In this document: positions 15,201-22,281 of the stretch, piece after piece
Position numbering within the stretch: the stretch's first letter is position 1
Layout: each line of letters opens with the position of its first letter
Source of the DNA: Plastoroseomonas sp036499545
GTDB taxonomy: Bacteria; Pseudomonadota; Alphaproteobacteria; Acetobacterales; Acetobacteraceae
Length of the DNA stretch: 24,856 nucleotides
NCBI GenBank assembly: GCA_036499545.1
Contig: DASYDR010000177.1
Span: forward strand, 1-24,856
Direction of reading: 5' to 3'
Program-made: the position numbers and the translations under genes
The notes under the pieces: generated by a model
What the model was told of the DNA's origin: nothing
The model's database searches: none
Seen by the model: only the letters and a program-made list of their open reading frames with translations

Positions 15201-17954
15201 ATGTCGGATGTCGTCGTCGTCGAATCCCCGGCCAAGGCCAAGACCATCGAGAAGTATCTCGGGCGCGATTTCACCGTGCTCGCAAGCTTCGGGCATGTGC
15301 GCGACCTGGAGGAAAAGGACGGTGCCGTCCTGCCTGACCAGGACTTCGCCATGGTCTGGGGCAAGGATCCCCGTGGCGAACAGCAGGTCGCCAAGATCGC
15401 GGGCGCGCTGAAGGGCGCCAAGCGCCTCTTCCTCGCCACCGACCCGGATCGCGAGGGCGAGGCCATCTCCTGGCACGTGAAGGACATGCTGGCCGCCCGC
15501 GGCGCGCTGCGCGGCAAGGACGTGCAGCGCATCACCTTCAACGAGATCACCAAGCGCGCGGTGCAATACGCGGTCGCGCATCCGCGCGAGCTCGACGTGC
15601 CGCTGATCGACGCCTATCTGGCGCGCCGCGCGCTGGATTACCTGGTCGGCTACACCCTCTCGCCGGTGCTGTGGCGCAAGCTGCCGGGTTCCAAATCGGC
15701 CGGCCGGGTGCAATCGGTGGCGCTGCGCCTGATCTGCGAGCGCGAGGCCGAGATCGAGGCCTTCAAGGCGCGCGAATACTGGACCGTCGAGGTGAAGTTC
15801 GCGACACCCGCCGGCGCGCCCTTCACTGCCCGGCTGACGCATCTGGACGGCAGGAAGCTCGACCAGTTCGACCTGCCGGACGAGGCCAGCGCGCGGCGCG
15901 CCGTCGCCGCCATCATGGCCGGCAAGTTCTCGGTCGCCTCGGTCGAGAAGAAGCGGGTCCGGCGCAATCCGCCGCCGCCCTTCATGACCTCGACCCTGCA
16001 GATGGAAGCCAGCCGCAAGCTCGGCATGGGCGCCCAGGCGGCGATGCGCACCGCCCAGCAGCTCTACGAGGCCGGCCACATCACCTATATGCGGACCGAT
16101 GGCGTCACCATGGCGCGGGAGGCGGTGGCCGCCATCCGCGACCATGTGAAATCCGCCTTCGGCGGCGACTACCTGCCGGCGGCGCCGCGCGAATATGTCT
16201 CCAAGGCCAAGAACGCCCAGGAAGCGCATGAGGCGATCCGGCCGACCGACGTGTCCCGCACGCCGGAGAGCCTGGTGGGCGAGCTGGAAGGCGCCCAGGC
16301 GCGGCTCTACGAGCTGGTCTGGAAGCGCGCCGTCGCATCGCAGATGGCATCCGCCGAGCTCGACCAGACCGCCGTCGACATCACCGATGCCTCGGGCCAG
16401 CTGCGGCTGCGCGCCACCGGCTCCGTCATCGCCTTCGACGGCTTCCTGAAACTCTACCGCGAGGATGAGGACGACCGCGCCGCCGATGCCCGCGCCGGTC
16501 TCGCCACCAGCGGCGGCGAGGACGAGGACAGCCGCATCCTGCCGCCGATGCGGGAGAAGGATCCGCTGAAGCGCGGCGATGTGACGCCGAGCCAGCACTT
16601 CACCCAGCCGCCGCCGCGCTATTCGGAAGCGACGCTGGTCAAGCGGCTGGAGGAGCTCGGCATCGGCCGGCCCTCCACCTATGCCTCCATCCTGCAGCGC
16701 CTGCAGGACCTGAAATACGTCACGCTCGAGAAGCGGCGCTTCATCGCCCAGGATCTCGGGCGGATGGTGACCACCTTCCTGGTCCGCTTCTTCGAACGCT
16801 ATGTGAACACCGGCTTCACCTCCTCCATGGAGGAACAGCTCGACGAGATCTCGGAAGGCCATGCCGATTGGCGCGCGGTGATGCGCGCCTTCTGGGAGGA
16901 GTTCTCGAAGGCGGTCGAGGCGACCAAGGATCTCAAGATCCGCGACGTGATCGACGCGCTGGACGAGGATCTCGGCCCGCATGTCTTCCCCGACCGCGGC
17001 GATGGCGGCGATGCCCGCCTCTGCCCGAAATGCGGCGAGGGGCGGCTCGGCCTGCGGCTCGGCAAGGGCGGTGCCTTCATCGGTTGCTCGAACTATCCCG
17101 AATGCCGCTACACGCGGCCCTTCGGCGTCGGCGGCGATGAACAGGAACGCGGCGGCGGCGAGCAGGAGCTCGGCACCGATCCCGCGACCGGCCTGCCGGT
17201 GACGATGCGCCGCGGCCCCTACGGGCTCTATGTCCAGCTCGGCGAGCCGGGCGTCGATGCCAAGGGCAAGCCGACCAAGCCGCCGCGCACCAGCCTGCCG
17301 AACGGCATGAACCCGGAGAGCCTGACGCTGGAACGGGCGCTCGGGCTGCTGTCGCTGCCGCGCCCGATCGGCATCGATCCGGAGACCGGCGAGGAGATCA
17401 CCGCAGGGCTCGGCCGCTTCGGCCCCTATGTCCGTTGCGGCAGCATCTTCAAGTCGCTCGACAAGGATGACGATGTGCTGAGCATCGGCATCAACCGGGC
17501 CGTCGTGCTGCTGGCTGATGCCCGGTCGCGGGTGCGGGAGCTGGGCGGGCATCCGAAGGACAGCCAGCCGGTCGCAATCAAGAAGGGGCGCTTCGGCCCC
17601 TACGCCCAGCATGGCAAGACCATCGCCAACCTGCCGCGCGGGGTGGAGATGGAGGCGATCACGCTGGAGGAAGCGGTCGCGCTGTTGGCCGAGAAGGGCA
17701 AGGTGCTGGCGCCGCGCGGTGCCAAGGGCCGGACCGCGAAGGCCAAGCCCGCCGCGGCGGCCGAGGCCGCGCCCGCCAAGAAGGCCCCCGCCCGCGCCGC
17801 GGCGCCCCGCAAGCCGGCCGCCAAGCCAGCAGCCCGCAAGCCCGCATCGGCTGCCAAGCCGGCAGCGGCGAGCAAGGCCGGCACGGCCACCAAGCCAGCA
17901 GCGAAAGCGGCGGCGCCCGCCAAGAAGAAGCCCACGGCCAAGGCGAAGCGCTGA
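15201..17954 (+). CDS. topA: DNA topoisomerase I
   Basis: A 917-residue type IA topoisomerase that relaxes negative supercoils through a 5'-phosphotyrosine. The TOPRIM domain spans about 1–140 with VVVESPAKAKTIEKYLG and the acidic triad DPDREGE (81–87). The catalytic Tyr is Tyr296 in AGHITYMRTDG. The C-terminal part has one Cys4 zinc ribbon (Cys608, 611, 629, 635), then repeated GPYGLYVQ / GRFGPYVR / GRFGPYAQ modules, and ends with a ~77-residue Lys/Ala/Pro-rich tail (841–917). ATG 15201 gives the canonical MSDVVVVESPAKAK start; a purine-rich GGCAGGAG is rather far upstream. The rnr gene starts on the base after its stop. Confidence 0.98.
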   Translation: MSDVVVVESPAKAKTIEKYLGRDFTVLASFGHVRDLEEKDGAVLPDQDFAMVWGKDPRGEQQVAKIAGALKGAKRLFLATDPDREGEAISWHVKDMLAARGALRGKDVQRITFNEITKRAVQYAVAHPRELDVPLIDAYLARRALDYLVGYTLSPVLWRKLPGSKSAGRVQSVALRLICEREAEIEAFKAREYWTVEVKFATPAGAPFTARLTHLDGRKLDQFDLPDEASARRAVAAIMAGKFSVASVEKKRVRRNPPPPFMTSTLQMEASRKLGMGAQAAMRTAQQLYEAGHITYMRTDGVTMAREAVAAIRDHVKSAFGGDYLPAAPREYVSKAKNAQEAHEAIRPTDVSRTPESLVGELEGAQARLYELVWKRAVASQMASAELDQTAVDITDASGQLRLRATGSVIAFDGFLKLYREDEDDRAADARAGLATSGGEDEDSRILPPMREKDPLKRGDVTPSQHFTQPPPRYSEATLVKRLEELGIGRPSTYASILQRLQDLKYVTLEKRRFIAQDLGRMVTTFLVRFFERYVNTGFTSSMEEQLDEISEGHADWRAVMRAFWEEFSKAVEATKDLKIRDVIDALDEDLGPHVFPDRGDGGDARLCPKCGEGRLGLRLGKGGAFIGCSNYPECRYTRPFGVGGDEQERGGGEQELGTDPATGLPVTMRRGPYGLYVQLGEPGVDAKGKPTKPPRTSLPNGMNPESLTLERALGLLSLPRPIGIDPETGEEITAGLGRFGPYVRCGSIFKSLDKDDDVLSIGINRAVVLLADARSRVRELGGHPKDSQPVAIKKGRFGPYAQHGKTIANLPRGVEMEAITLEEAVALLAEKGKVLAPRGAKGRTAKAKPAAAAEAAPAKKAPARAAAPRKPAAKPAARKPASAAKPAAASKAGTATKPAAKAAAPAKKKPTAKAKR

Positions 17955-20180
17955 GTGCCGCGCCGCGGGCCGCCGCCCAAGGGCCATAAGGCCAAGAAGA
18001 AGCGTCCGGCCCTGCCGGCACCGCTGACCGATGGCGCCGGCGCCATGCCGTCGAAGGAGGCGTTGCGCGCCTTCATCGCGGAAGCCGGCGGCAAGGTCGG
18101 CAAGAGCGAGATCAGCCGCCATTTCGGCCTGACGACGGAACAGCGGCCGGAACTCCGCGCCTTGCTGACGGCGCTGAAGGCGACCGGCGCCGCCGCCCCC
18201 GCCGGCGGCCGCAGCCTCATCGCGCCAGGCCGCCTGCCCGACATGGCGGTGGTCGAGGTCACCGGCACCGATCCGGATGGCGACCCGATCGCCAGGCCGC
18301 TGGCCTGGATCGGCGAAGGCCGCGCACCGATCATCTACATGCGCCCGGAAGCGCGGGGCCAGCCGGCGCTCGCGCCGGGCGAACGGGTGCTGGCGCGGCT
18401 GAAGCCGATCGGCGCCGGCAAGTACGAAGGCCGCACCTTCAAGCGCATCGCCACCGCCGGCCCGGCCCGTATTCTCGGCGTGTACCAGGATGGCCGCATC
18501 GAGCCGACCGACCGCCGCCACCGCGCCGATTGGGTAGTGCCGGATGGCGAAGCCAATGGCGCCGCCCCCGGCGAGATCGTGCTGGCCGAACCGCTGCCGG
18601 CCAATGTGCTGGGCCCGCGCCCGGCGCGGGTGATCGAGCGTCTCGGCGTGATGGGCGAACCGCGCTCGGTCTCGCTGATCTGCATCCATGCACACGGCAT
18701 CCCGGACGTCTTCCCATCCGATGCCATCGCCCTGTCGGAACAGGCCGGGCCCGCGGACCTCACCGGGCGGGAGGATCTGCGCCCGGTGCCGCTGATCACC
18801 ATCGATGGCGAGGACGCGCGGGATTTCGACGACGCGGTCTGGGCCGAGCCCGCCGGCGATGGCTGGCGCGTGCTGGTCGCCATCGCCGATGTCGCGCATT
18901 ACGTCCGCGCCGACGATGCGCTCGACCGCGAGGCCTGGAAGCGCGGCAACTCGGTCTATTTCCCCGACCGCGTGGTGCCGATGCTGCCGGAGGCGCTGTC
19001 GAATGGCTGGTGCAGCCTGCGCCCCGGCGAGGATCGCGGCTGTCTCTTCGCCGAGATGCGGTTCGATGCCGGCGGCCGCAAGACCGGGCACCGCTTCGGC
19101 CGTGGCCTGATGCGCTCCGCCGCGCGTCTGACCTATGAGCAGGCACAGGCGTATCGCGACGCCAGCACCGATCCCGAGACGCTGGCGCCCGGCCACATGG
19201 CGGCGCTCTACGGCGCCTTCGGCGCGCTGCTGGCGGCGCGCGAGGCGCGCGGCACGTTGGAACTCGATCTGCCGGAACGGCGCGTCACGCTGGATGCGGC
19301 CGGCAATGTCACCGCCGTCACGCCGCGGGCGCGGCTCGATTCGCACCGGCTGATCGAGGAATTCATGGTCGCCGCCAATGTGGCCGCGGCCGAGGAGCTG
19401 GAGGCGCGCGGCCAGCCCTGCCTCTACCGCGTGCATGATCGCCCTTCCGACCAGAAGCTCGAAGGGCTGCGGCAGTTCCTGGAAAGCCTGGACCTATCGC
19501 TGCCTGCCTCCGACCGGTTGCGGCCGCGCGATTTCCAGCATCTGCTCGACCACGCGAAGGATCGGCCGGAGGAACGGCTGGTGCATGAGACGGTGCTGCG
19601 CGCCCAGGCGCAGGCCGCCTATGCGCCCGACAATATCGGGCATTTCGGTCTTGCGCTGCCGCGCTACGCGCATTTCACCAGCCCGATCCGCCGCTACGCC
19701 GACCTGTTCGTGCATCGCGCGCTGATCCGCGGATTGAAGCTCGGCGAGGACGGGCTGATGGAGACGGAGGCGGGGCGCGCCGCGGAGACCGGCGAACACA
19801 TCACCGCCACCGAGCGCCGCGCCGCGGCGGCGGAACGCGAGGCGGTCGAGCGCTACCTTGCGGCCTATATGTCGCACCGCGTCGGTTGCATGTTCGATGC
19901 GCGGATTTCCGGCGTGACTCGTTTTGGCCTCTTCGTCACCTTGGAGGAGAACGGCGCGACTGGAATCGTCCCACTCGCCTCCCTTCCGGACGACCGATGG
20001 CAGCACGACGAGGCCAAGCAGGCGCTGGCTGGTCGCAAGACGGGTTTGACGTTCAGGCTCGGCCAGGCGGTCGAGGTGCGGCTGTCGGAAGCGGTGCCGC
20101 GCACCGGCGGCATGGTCTTCCACATCATGCAGGGCGTGCCACCCGCCAAGGTATCTGGGTCGCGGCCCTCCTCGCGCTGA
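17955..20180 (+). CDS. rnr: Ribonuclease R
   Basis: A 741-residue RNase R, a processive 3'–5' exonuclease of the RNB family that digests structured RNA. The N-terminus is basic (HKAKKKRP) followed by a helix-turn-helix-like region (GKVGKSEISRHFGL), cold-shock domains, the RNB catalytic motif TIDGEDARDFDDAV (Asp284, 290, 292, 293, matching the E. coli spacing), HFTSPIRRYADLFVHR, and an S1 domain from about 641 to 724. Start GTG 17955 is immediately after the topA TGA, so translation is probably coupled; a later ATG near codon 31 would delete the basic segment. The C-terminus is short, without the long Lys-rich tail of E. coli. The last part overlaps the S41 protease frame. Confidence 0.96.
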   Translation: MPRRGPPPKGHKAKKKRPALPAPLTDGAGAMPSKEALRAFIAEAGGKVGKSEISRHFGLTTEQRPELRALLTALKATGAAAPAGGRSLIAPGRLPDMAVVEVTGTDPDGDPIARPLAWIGEGRAPIIYMRPEARGQPALAPGERVLARLKPIGAGKYEGRTFKRIATAGPARILGVYQDGRIEPTDRRHRADWVVPDGEANGAAPGEIVLAEPLPANVLGPRPARVIERLGVMGEPRSVSLICIHAHGIPDVFPSDAIALSEQAGPADLTGREDLRPVPLITIDGEDARDFDDAVWAEPAGDGWRVLVAIADVAHYVRADDALDREAWKRGNSVYFPDRVVPMLPEALSNGWCSLRPGEDRGCLFAEMRFDAGGRKTGHRFGRGLMRSAARLTYEQAQAYRDASTDPETLAPGHMAALYGAFGALLAAREARGTLELDLPERRVTLDAAGNVTAVTPRARLDSHRLIEEFMVAANVAAAEELEARGQPCLYRVHDRPSDQKLEGLRQFLESLDLSLPASDRLRPRDFQHLLDHAKDRPEERLVHETVLRAQAQAAYAPDNIGHFGLALPRYAHFTSPIRRYADLFVHRALIRGLKLGEDGLMETEAGRAAETGEHITATERRAAAAEREAVERYLAAYMSHRVGCMFDARISGVTRFGLFVTLEENGATGIVPLASLPDDRWQHDEAKQALAGRKTGLTFRLGQAVEVRLSEAVPRTGGMVFHIMQGVPPAKVSGSRPSSR

Positions 20181-21691
20181 TCCTGCTGCTCGCGCCGCCG
20201 GCGCGGGCGCAGGATGCGGCGGCCCCGCGCTTTCCCCGCGGCGAGGCGGAGCAGGTCCTCTCCGAAGGTGTCGCCGCCATCCTGGAACGCCACCTCAGCG
20301 CCCTTTCGGCGCCGGAGCTGGTGCTGTGGACCCTGCGCGGCCTGACCGCGCTGGATCCTGGCCTGACGGCGGAGCTGCATGACGGCCGGGCCCGGGTCAT
20401 GGCCGGGGATCGGGTGGTCGGTGCCCAGCCGATGCCGCCACGGCCGCCGCGCACCCCGCCGGATGCCCCTGCCAATCGCGCCGCGGCGCCGGCCCTGGCG
20501 CGGCTGCTGACCGCGCTCTTCGCCGATGCCTGGGGGGCGTCCGCCACCATCCGCGGCGCCGGGATGGAACGGTTGCTGCAATCCGGCTTCGACGAGCTGT
20601 TCAACCAGCTCGACCCCTATAGCCGCTACGTCACGGCGGCGGAGGCCGATGCGGCGCGGGAACGGCGAATCGGGCAAAGCGGACTTGGCCTCCGCCTCGC
20701 GGTCGGGCCCCGCCGCAGCGTCGTGCTGGCGACGGTGACGCCGGAGGGGCCGGCGGCGATGGCGCGGCTCAGGCCGGGCGACCGCCTGGTGGAGATCGAT
20801 GGTGCCCCGGTCTCCGCCGATGACCTGCCGGACGCGGCGGCACGGCTGGAAGGCCCGTCGGGCCGCGCCGTGACGCTGCTGCTCTCCCGTGGCGGGCGGC
20901 GCTTCAGGGTCAGCCTGCTGCGCGCGCCGGTACCGCCGGAGACGGTCACCGCCGAACGCCGCGACGGCATCCTCTGGCTGCGCCTGTCCGGCTTCTACCA
21001 GGGCACCGCGTCGCAGCTGGTGCAGGCGATCACCGATGCGGCGACCGGCGGGCCGCCGCGTGGCTATGTGCTGGACCTGCGCGGCAATCGCGGCGGCCTG
21101 TTGCCGCAGGCGGCGGCGGTCGCCGATGTCTTCCTGCAATCGGGCGAGATCCTGCGCACCGAGGGCCGGCATCCGGAGGCGGCGCGCATCCTGCTCGCCT
21201 CCGGCTCGGACCTGGCGCATGGGCGGCCGATCATCGTGCTGGTCGATGGCCGCACCGCCTCCTCGGCGGAGGTCGTGGCGGCCGCCCTTTCGGATCGCGG
21301 CCGCGCCGTGCTGGTCGGCAGCGCCACCACCGGCAAGGGGCTGGTGCAGATCCTGATGCCGATGCCGAATCGGGGGGAGTTGCTGATCTCCTGGGCGCGG
21401 CTGCTGGCGCCCGACGGCTGGCCGATCCAGACCCTCGGCGTGCTGCCCAATATCTGCACCAGCCTTGGGTCGGAGGCGGTGGCGACCAGCCTGGCGAGCC
21501 TGGCCGAGGATGAGTCGCCGATGGCGGTGCCGCTGGCGCGGCTGCGCGCCGCGCGGGCCCCGATCAGCGATGCGGATGCTCAGCGCCTGCGCGGTCCCTG
21601 CCCCCCGGCGGAGGGGCGGGAGGCGGACCTGACGGTCGCGCGGGCCCTGATCGAGAGCCCGGATGCGTATCGGGCTGCGCTTCGCCCTTGA
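20153..21691 (+). CDS. S41-family C-terminal processing-type serine protease, exported
   Basis: An S41/CtpA-type protease. Order: signal peptide (WVAALLALILLLAPPARAQ), helical N-domain with LFNQLDPYSRYVTAAEAD, PDZ domain (about SGLGLRLAVGPRRSV to VSLLRAP), and catalytic core with YVLDLRGNRGGLL and TASSAEV...TTGKGLVQ. Aligned to Prc, the nucleophile is the first Ser of TASSAE and the Lys in TGKG is 25 residues on, as in active enzymes. Such proteases trim or degrade periplasmic proteins, often with an adaptor. No ATG, GTG or TTG exists in frame between 19997 and the signal peptide; I list ATC 20153 (GCCAAGGT just before it) as a tentative start. The alternative is ATG 19997, overlapping rnr by 184 nt with a non-protein-like leader. 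Function is firm, start is not. Confidence 0.8.
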   Translation: MWVAALLALILLLAPPARAQDAAAPRFPRGEAEQVLSEGVAAILERHLSALSAPELVLWTLRGLTALDPGLTAELHDGRARVMAGDRVVGAQPMPPRPPRTPPDAPANRAAAPALARLLTALFADAWGASATIRGAGMERLLQSGFDELFNQLDPYSRYVTAAEADAARERRIGQSGLGLRLAVGPRRSVVLATVTPEGPAAMARLRPGDRLVEIDGAPVSADDLPDAAARLEGPSGRAVTLLLSRGGRRFRVSLLRAPVPPETVTAERRDGILWLRLSGFYQGTASQLVQAITDAATGGPPRGYVLDLRGNRGGLLPQAAAVADVFLQSGEILRTEGRHPEAARILLASGSDLAHGRPIIVLVDGRTASSAEVVAAALSDRGRAVLVGSATTGKGLVQILMPMPNRGELLISWARLLAPDGWPIQTLGVLPNICTSLGSEAVATSLASLAEDESPMAVPLARLRAARAPISDADAQRLRGPCPPAEGREADLTVARALIESPDAYRAALRP

Positions 21692-21716
21692 TTTTCGGCG
21701 CGTTCGCTGTAGGTAT
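21688..21716 (+). promoter_or_regulatory. Weak candidate promoter for rpmG
   Basis: TTGATT (21688–21693), 17-nt spacer, AGGTAT (21711–21716). The −35 overlaps the stop codon of the S41 protease gene; the −10 is poor. A separate promoter for a highly expressed ribosomal protein is expected in this 87-bp gap. Confidence 0.25.
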
Positions 21717-21778
21717 CGCGCCCTCTCACAGATTTTGCCCGCGCCGGCCGTCCCGGCCCCGGGTACCGGAGTTGGGTC

Positions 21779-21946
21779 ATGGCCAAGGCGAACACCATTC
21801 TGATCAAGCTCGTCAGCAGTGCTGACACGGGCTATTTCTACGTCACGAAGAAGAACACCCGGAACATCACCGGGAAGATGGAAAAGCGGAAGTACGACCC
21901 CGTCGCGCGCAAGCACGTCGTCTTCCGCGAATCCAAGATTAAGTAA
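21779..21946 (+). CDS. rpmG: 50S ribosomal protein L33
   Basis: A 55-residue L33, shorter than most gene-finder cut-offs. The sequence MAKANTILIKLVSSADTGYF, the core FYVTKKNTRNITGKMEKRKYDP and the end ARKHVVFRESKIK are typical of the Cys-free form of L33, as in other alphaproteobacteria, so it does not store zinc. It sits in the large subunit near the E-site tRNA. GGAG at 21768–21771 is 7 nt before the ATG. The codons are noticeably richer in AAG/AAC/ATC than those of the neighbours, as expected of a highly expressed gene. It is flanked by hairpins 21945–21965 and 21981–22010 downstream. Confidence 0.98.
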   Translation: MAKANTILIKLVSSADTGYFYVTKKNTRNITGKMEKRKYDPVARKHVVFRESKIK

Positions 21947-21965
21947 GAGGTTTTTTAGACCTCTT
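21945..21965 (+). terminator. First hairpin after rpmG
   Basis: AAGAGGT (21945–21951) pairs with ACCTCTT (21959–21965) around the loop TTTTTAG. The left arm includes the last two bases of the rpmG stop codon. The T-run is in the loop, so this stem may act as a 3' protector and pause site for the stronger hairpin just downstream. Confidence 0.5.
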
Positions 21966-21980
21966 CTCGAGCTTTAGATA

Positions 21981-22010
21981 CCGAGCGCGCATCAGTGCGC
22001 TCGGCTTTCT
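21981..22010 (+). terminator. Intrinsic terminator after rpmG
   Basis: CCGAGCGCGC (21981–21990) and GTGCGCTCGG (21995–22004) form a 10-bp stem with one G·U pair and a four-base loop ATCA, followed by CTTTCT. This is the clearest rho-independent terminator on the plus strand in the window. Confidence 0.8.
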
Positions 22011-22015
22011 AGCGT

Positions 22016-22199
22016 TGTCGGAGCGCGCGCGAGGCGCCGCGCGGCTACCCGACACCGCGGCCGCAGGCCGCCCCTCGAAAGGCCAGGCTGCGAGGCGTCA
22101 GCCGATGCAGGCTGAGGCCGCGAACGCGGCCCGCGCGCGACCATCAGTCCCCATCAGGCGCACCCCTGCCGCGCGAAAGCCAAGGCCGCGCATGCGGCC
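22016..22199. other. Non-coding spacer with consecutive perfect hairpins
   Basis: The convergent gap between rpmG and the pleD-like gene holds no credible gene; an 82-codon plus frame here has an Arg/Pro/Ala-rich, non-protein-like product. Hairpin arms are: TGTCGG 22016–22021/CCGACA 22049–22054 (with an inner CGCGCG pair), GCGGCC 22057–22062/GGCCGC 22066–22071, CCTCG 22073–22077/CGAGG 22091–22095, TCAGCC 22098–22103/GGCTGA 22110–22115, GGCCGCG 22116–22122/CGCGGCC 22125–22131, and GGCCGC 22184–22189/GCGGCC 22194–22199. CCATCAG occurs twice (22141 and 22151). It could be a REP-like element, a structured RNA, or a transcription barrier. Confidence 0.5.
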
Positions 22200-22212
22200 G
22201 CCGGCGCCTGAG

Positions 22213-22281
22213 GCAAACAAAAACCAGCTTCCGGCCCGCACACCTTATTCAAATCGCGCCTAACCAATCCGGGCCGGAAGC
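22213..22281 (-). terminator. Terminator of the pleD-like gene, 5' stem inside the coding region
   Basis: On the minus strand GCTTCCGGCCC (complement of 22271–22281) pairs perfectly with GGGCCGGAAGC (complement of 22227–22237), 11 bp, across a 33-nt loop that contains the stop codon. It is followed immediately by TGGTTTTTGTTTG. The 5' arm encodes Ala-Ser-Gly-Pro near the C-terminus. Confidence 0.7.

Noticed and set aside
15150..19436. A 1428-codon open frame on the minus strand across topA and rnr
   Set aside because: It is antisense to two certain genes; high GC with strong third-position bias removes stop codons from this frame. The product is a low-complexity run of Arg/Ala/Gly/His with no domain.
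21241..21350. Possible loss of the catalytic Ser in the S41 protease because the motif reads TASSAE and not SASASE
   Set aside because: In Prc the nucleophile is the third residue of the motif, 25 residues before the Lys; here that residue is Ser and the spacing is identical, so the dyad is intact.
19865..21916. A 683-codon minus frame across the end of rnr, the S41 protease gene and rpmG
   Set aside because: Antisense shadow of the coding strand, Arg/Gln/Gly-rich, no recognisable motif.
22015..22263. An 82-codon plus frame between rpmG and pleD
   Set aside because: It runs through the hairpin cluster, has no ribosome-binding site and a biased Arg/Pro/Ala product.
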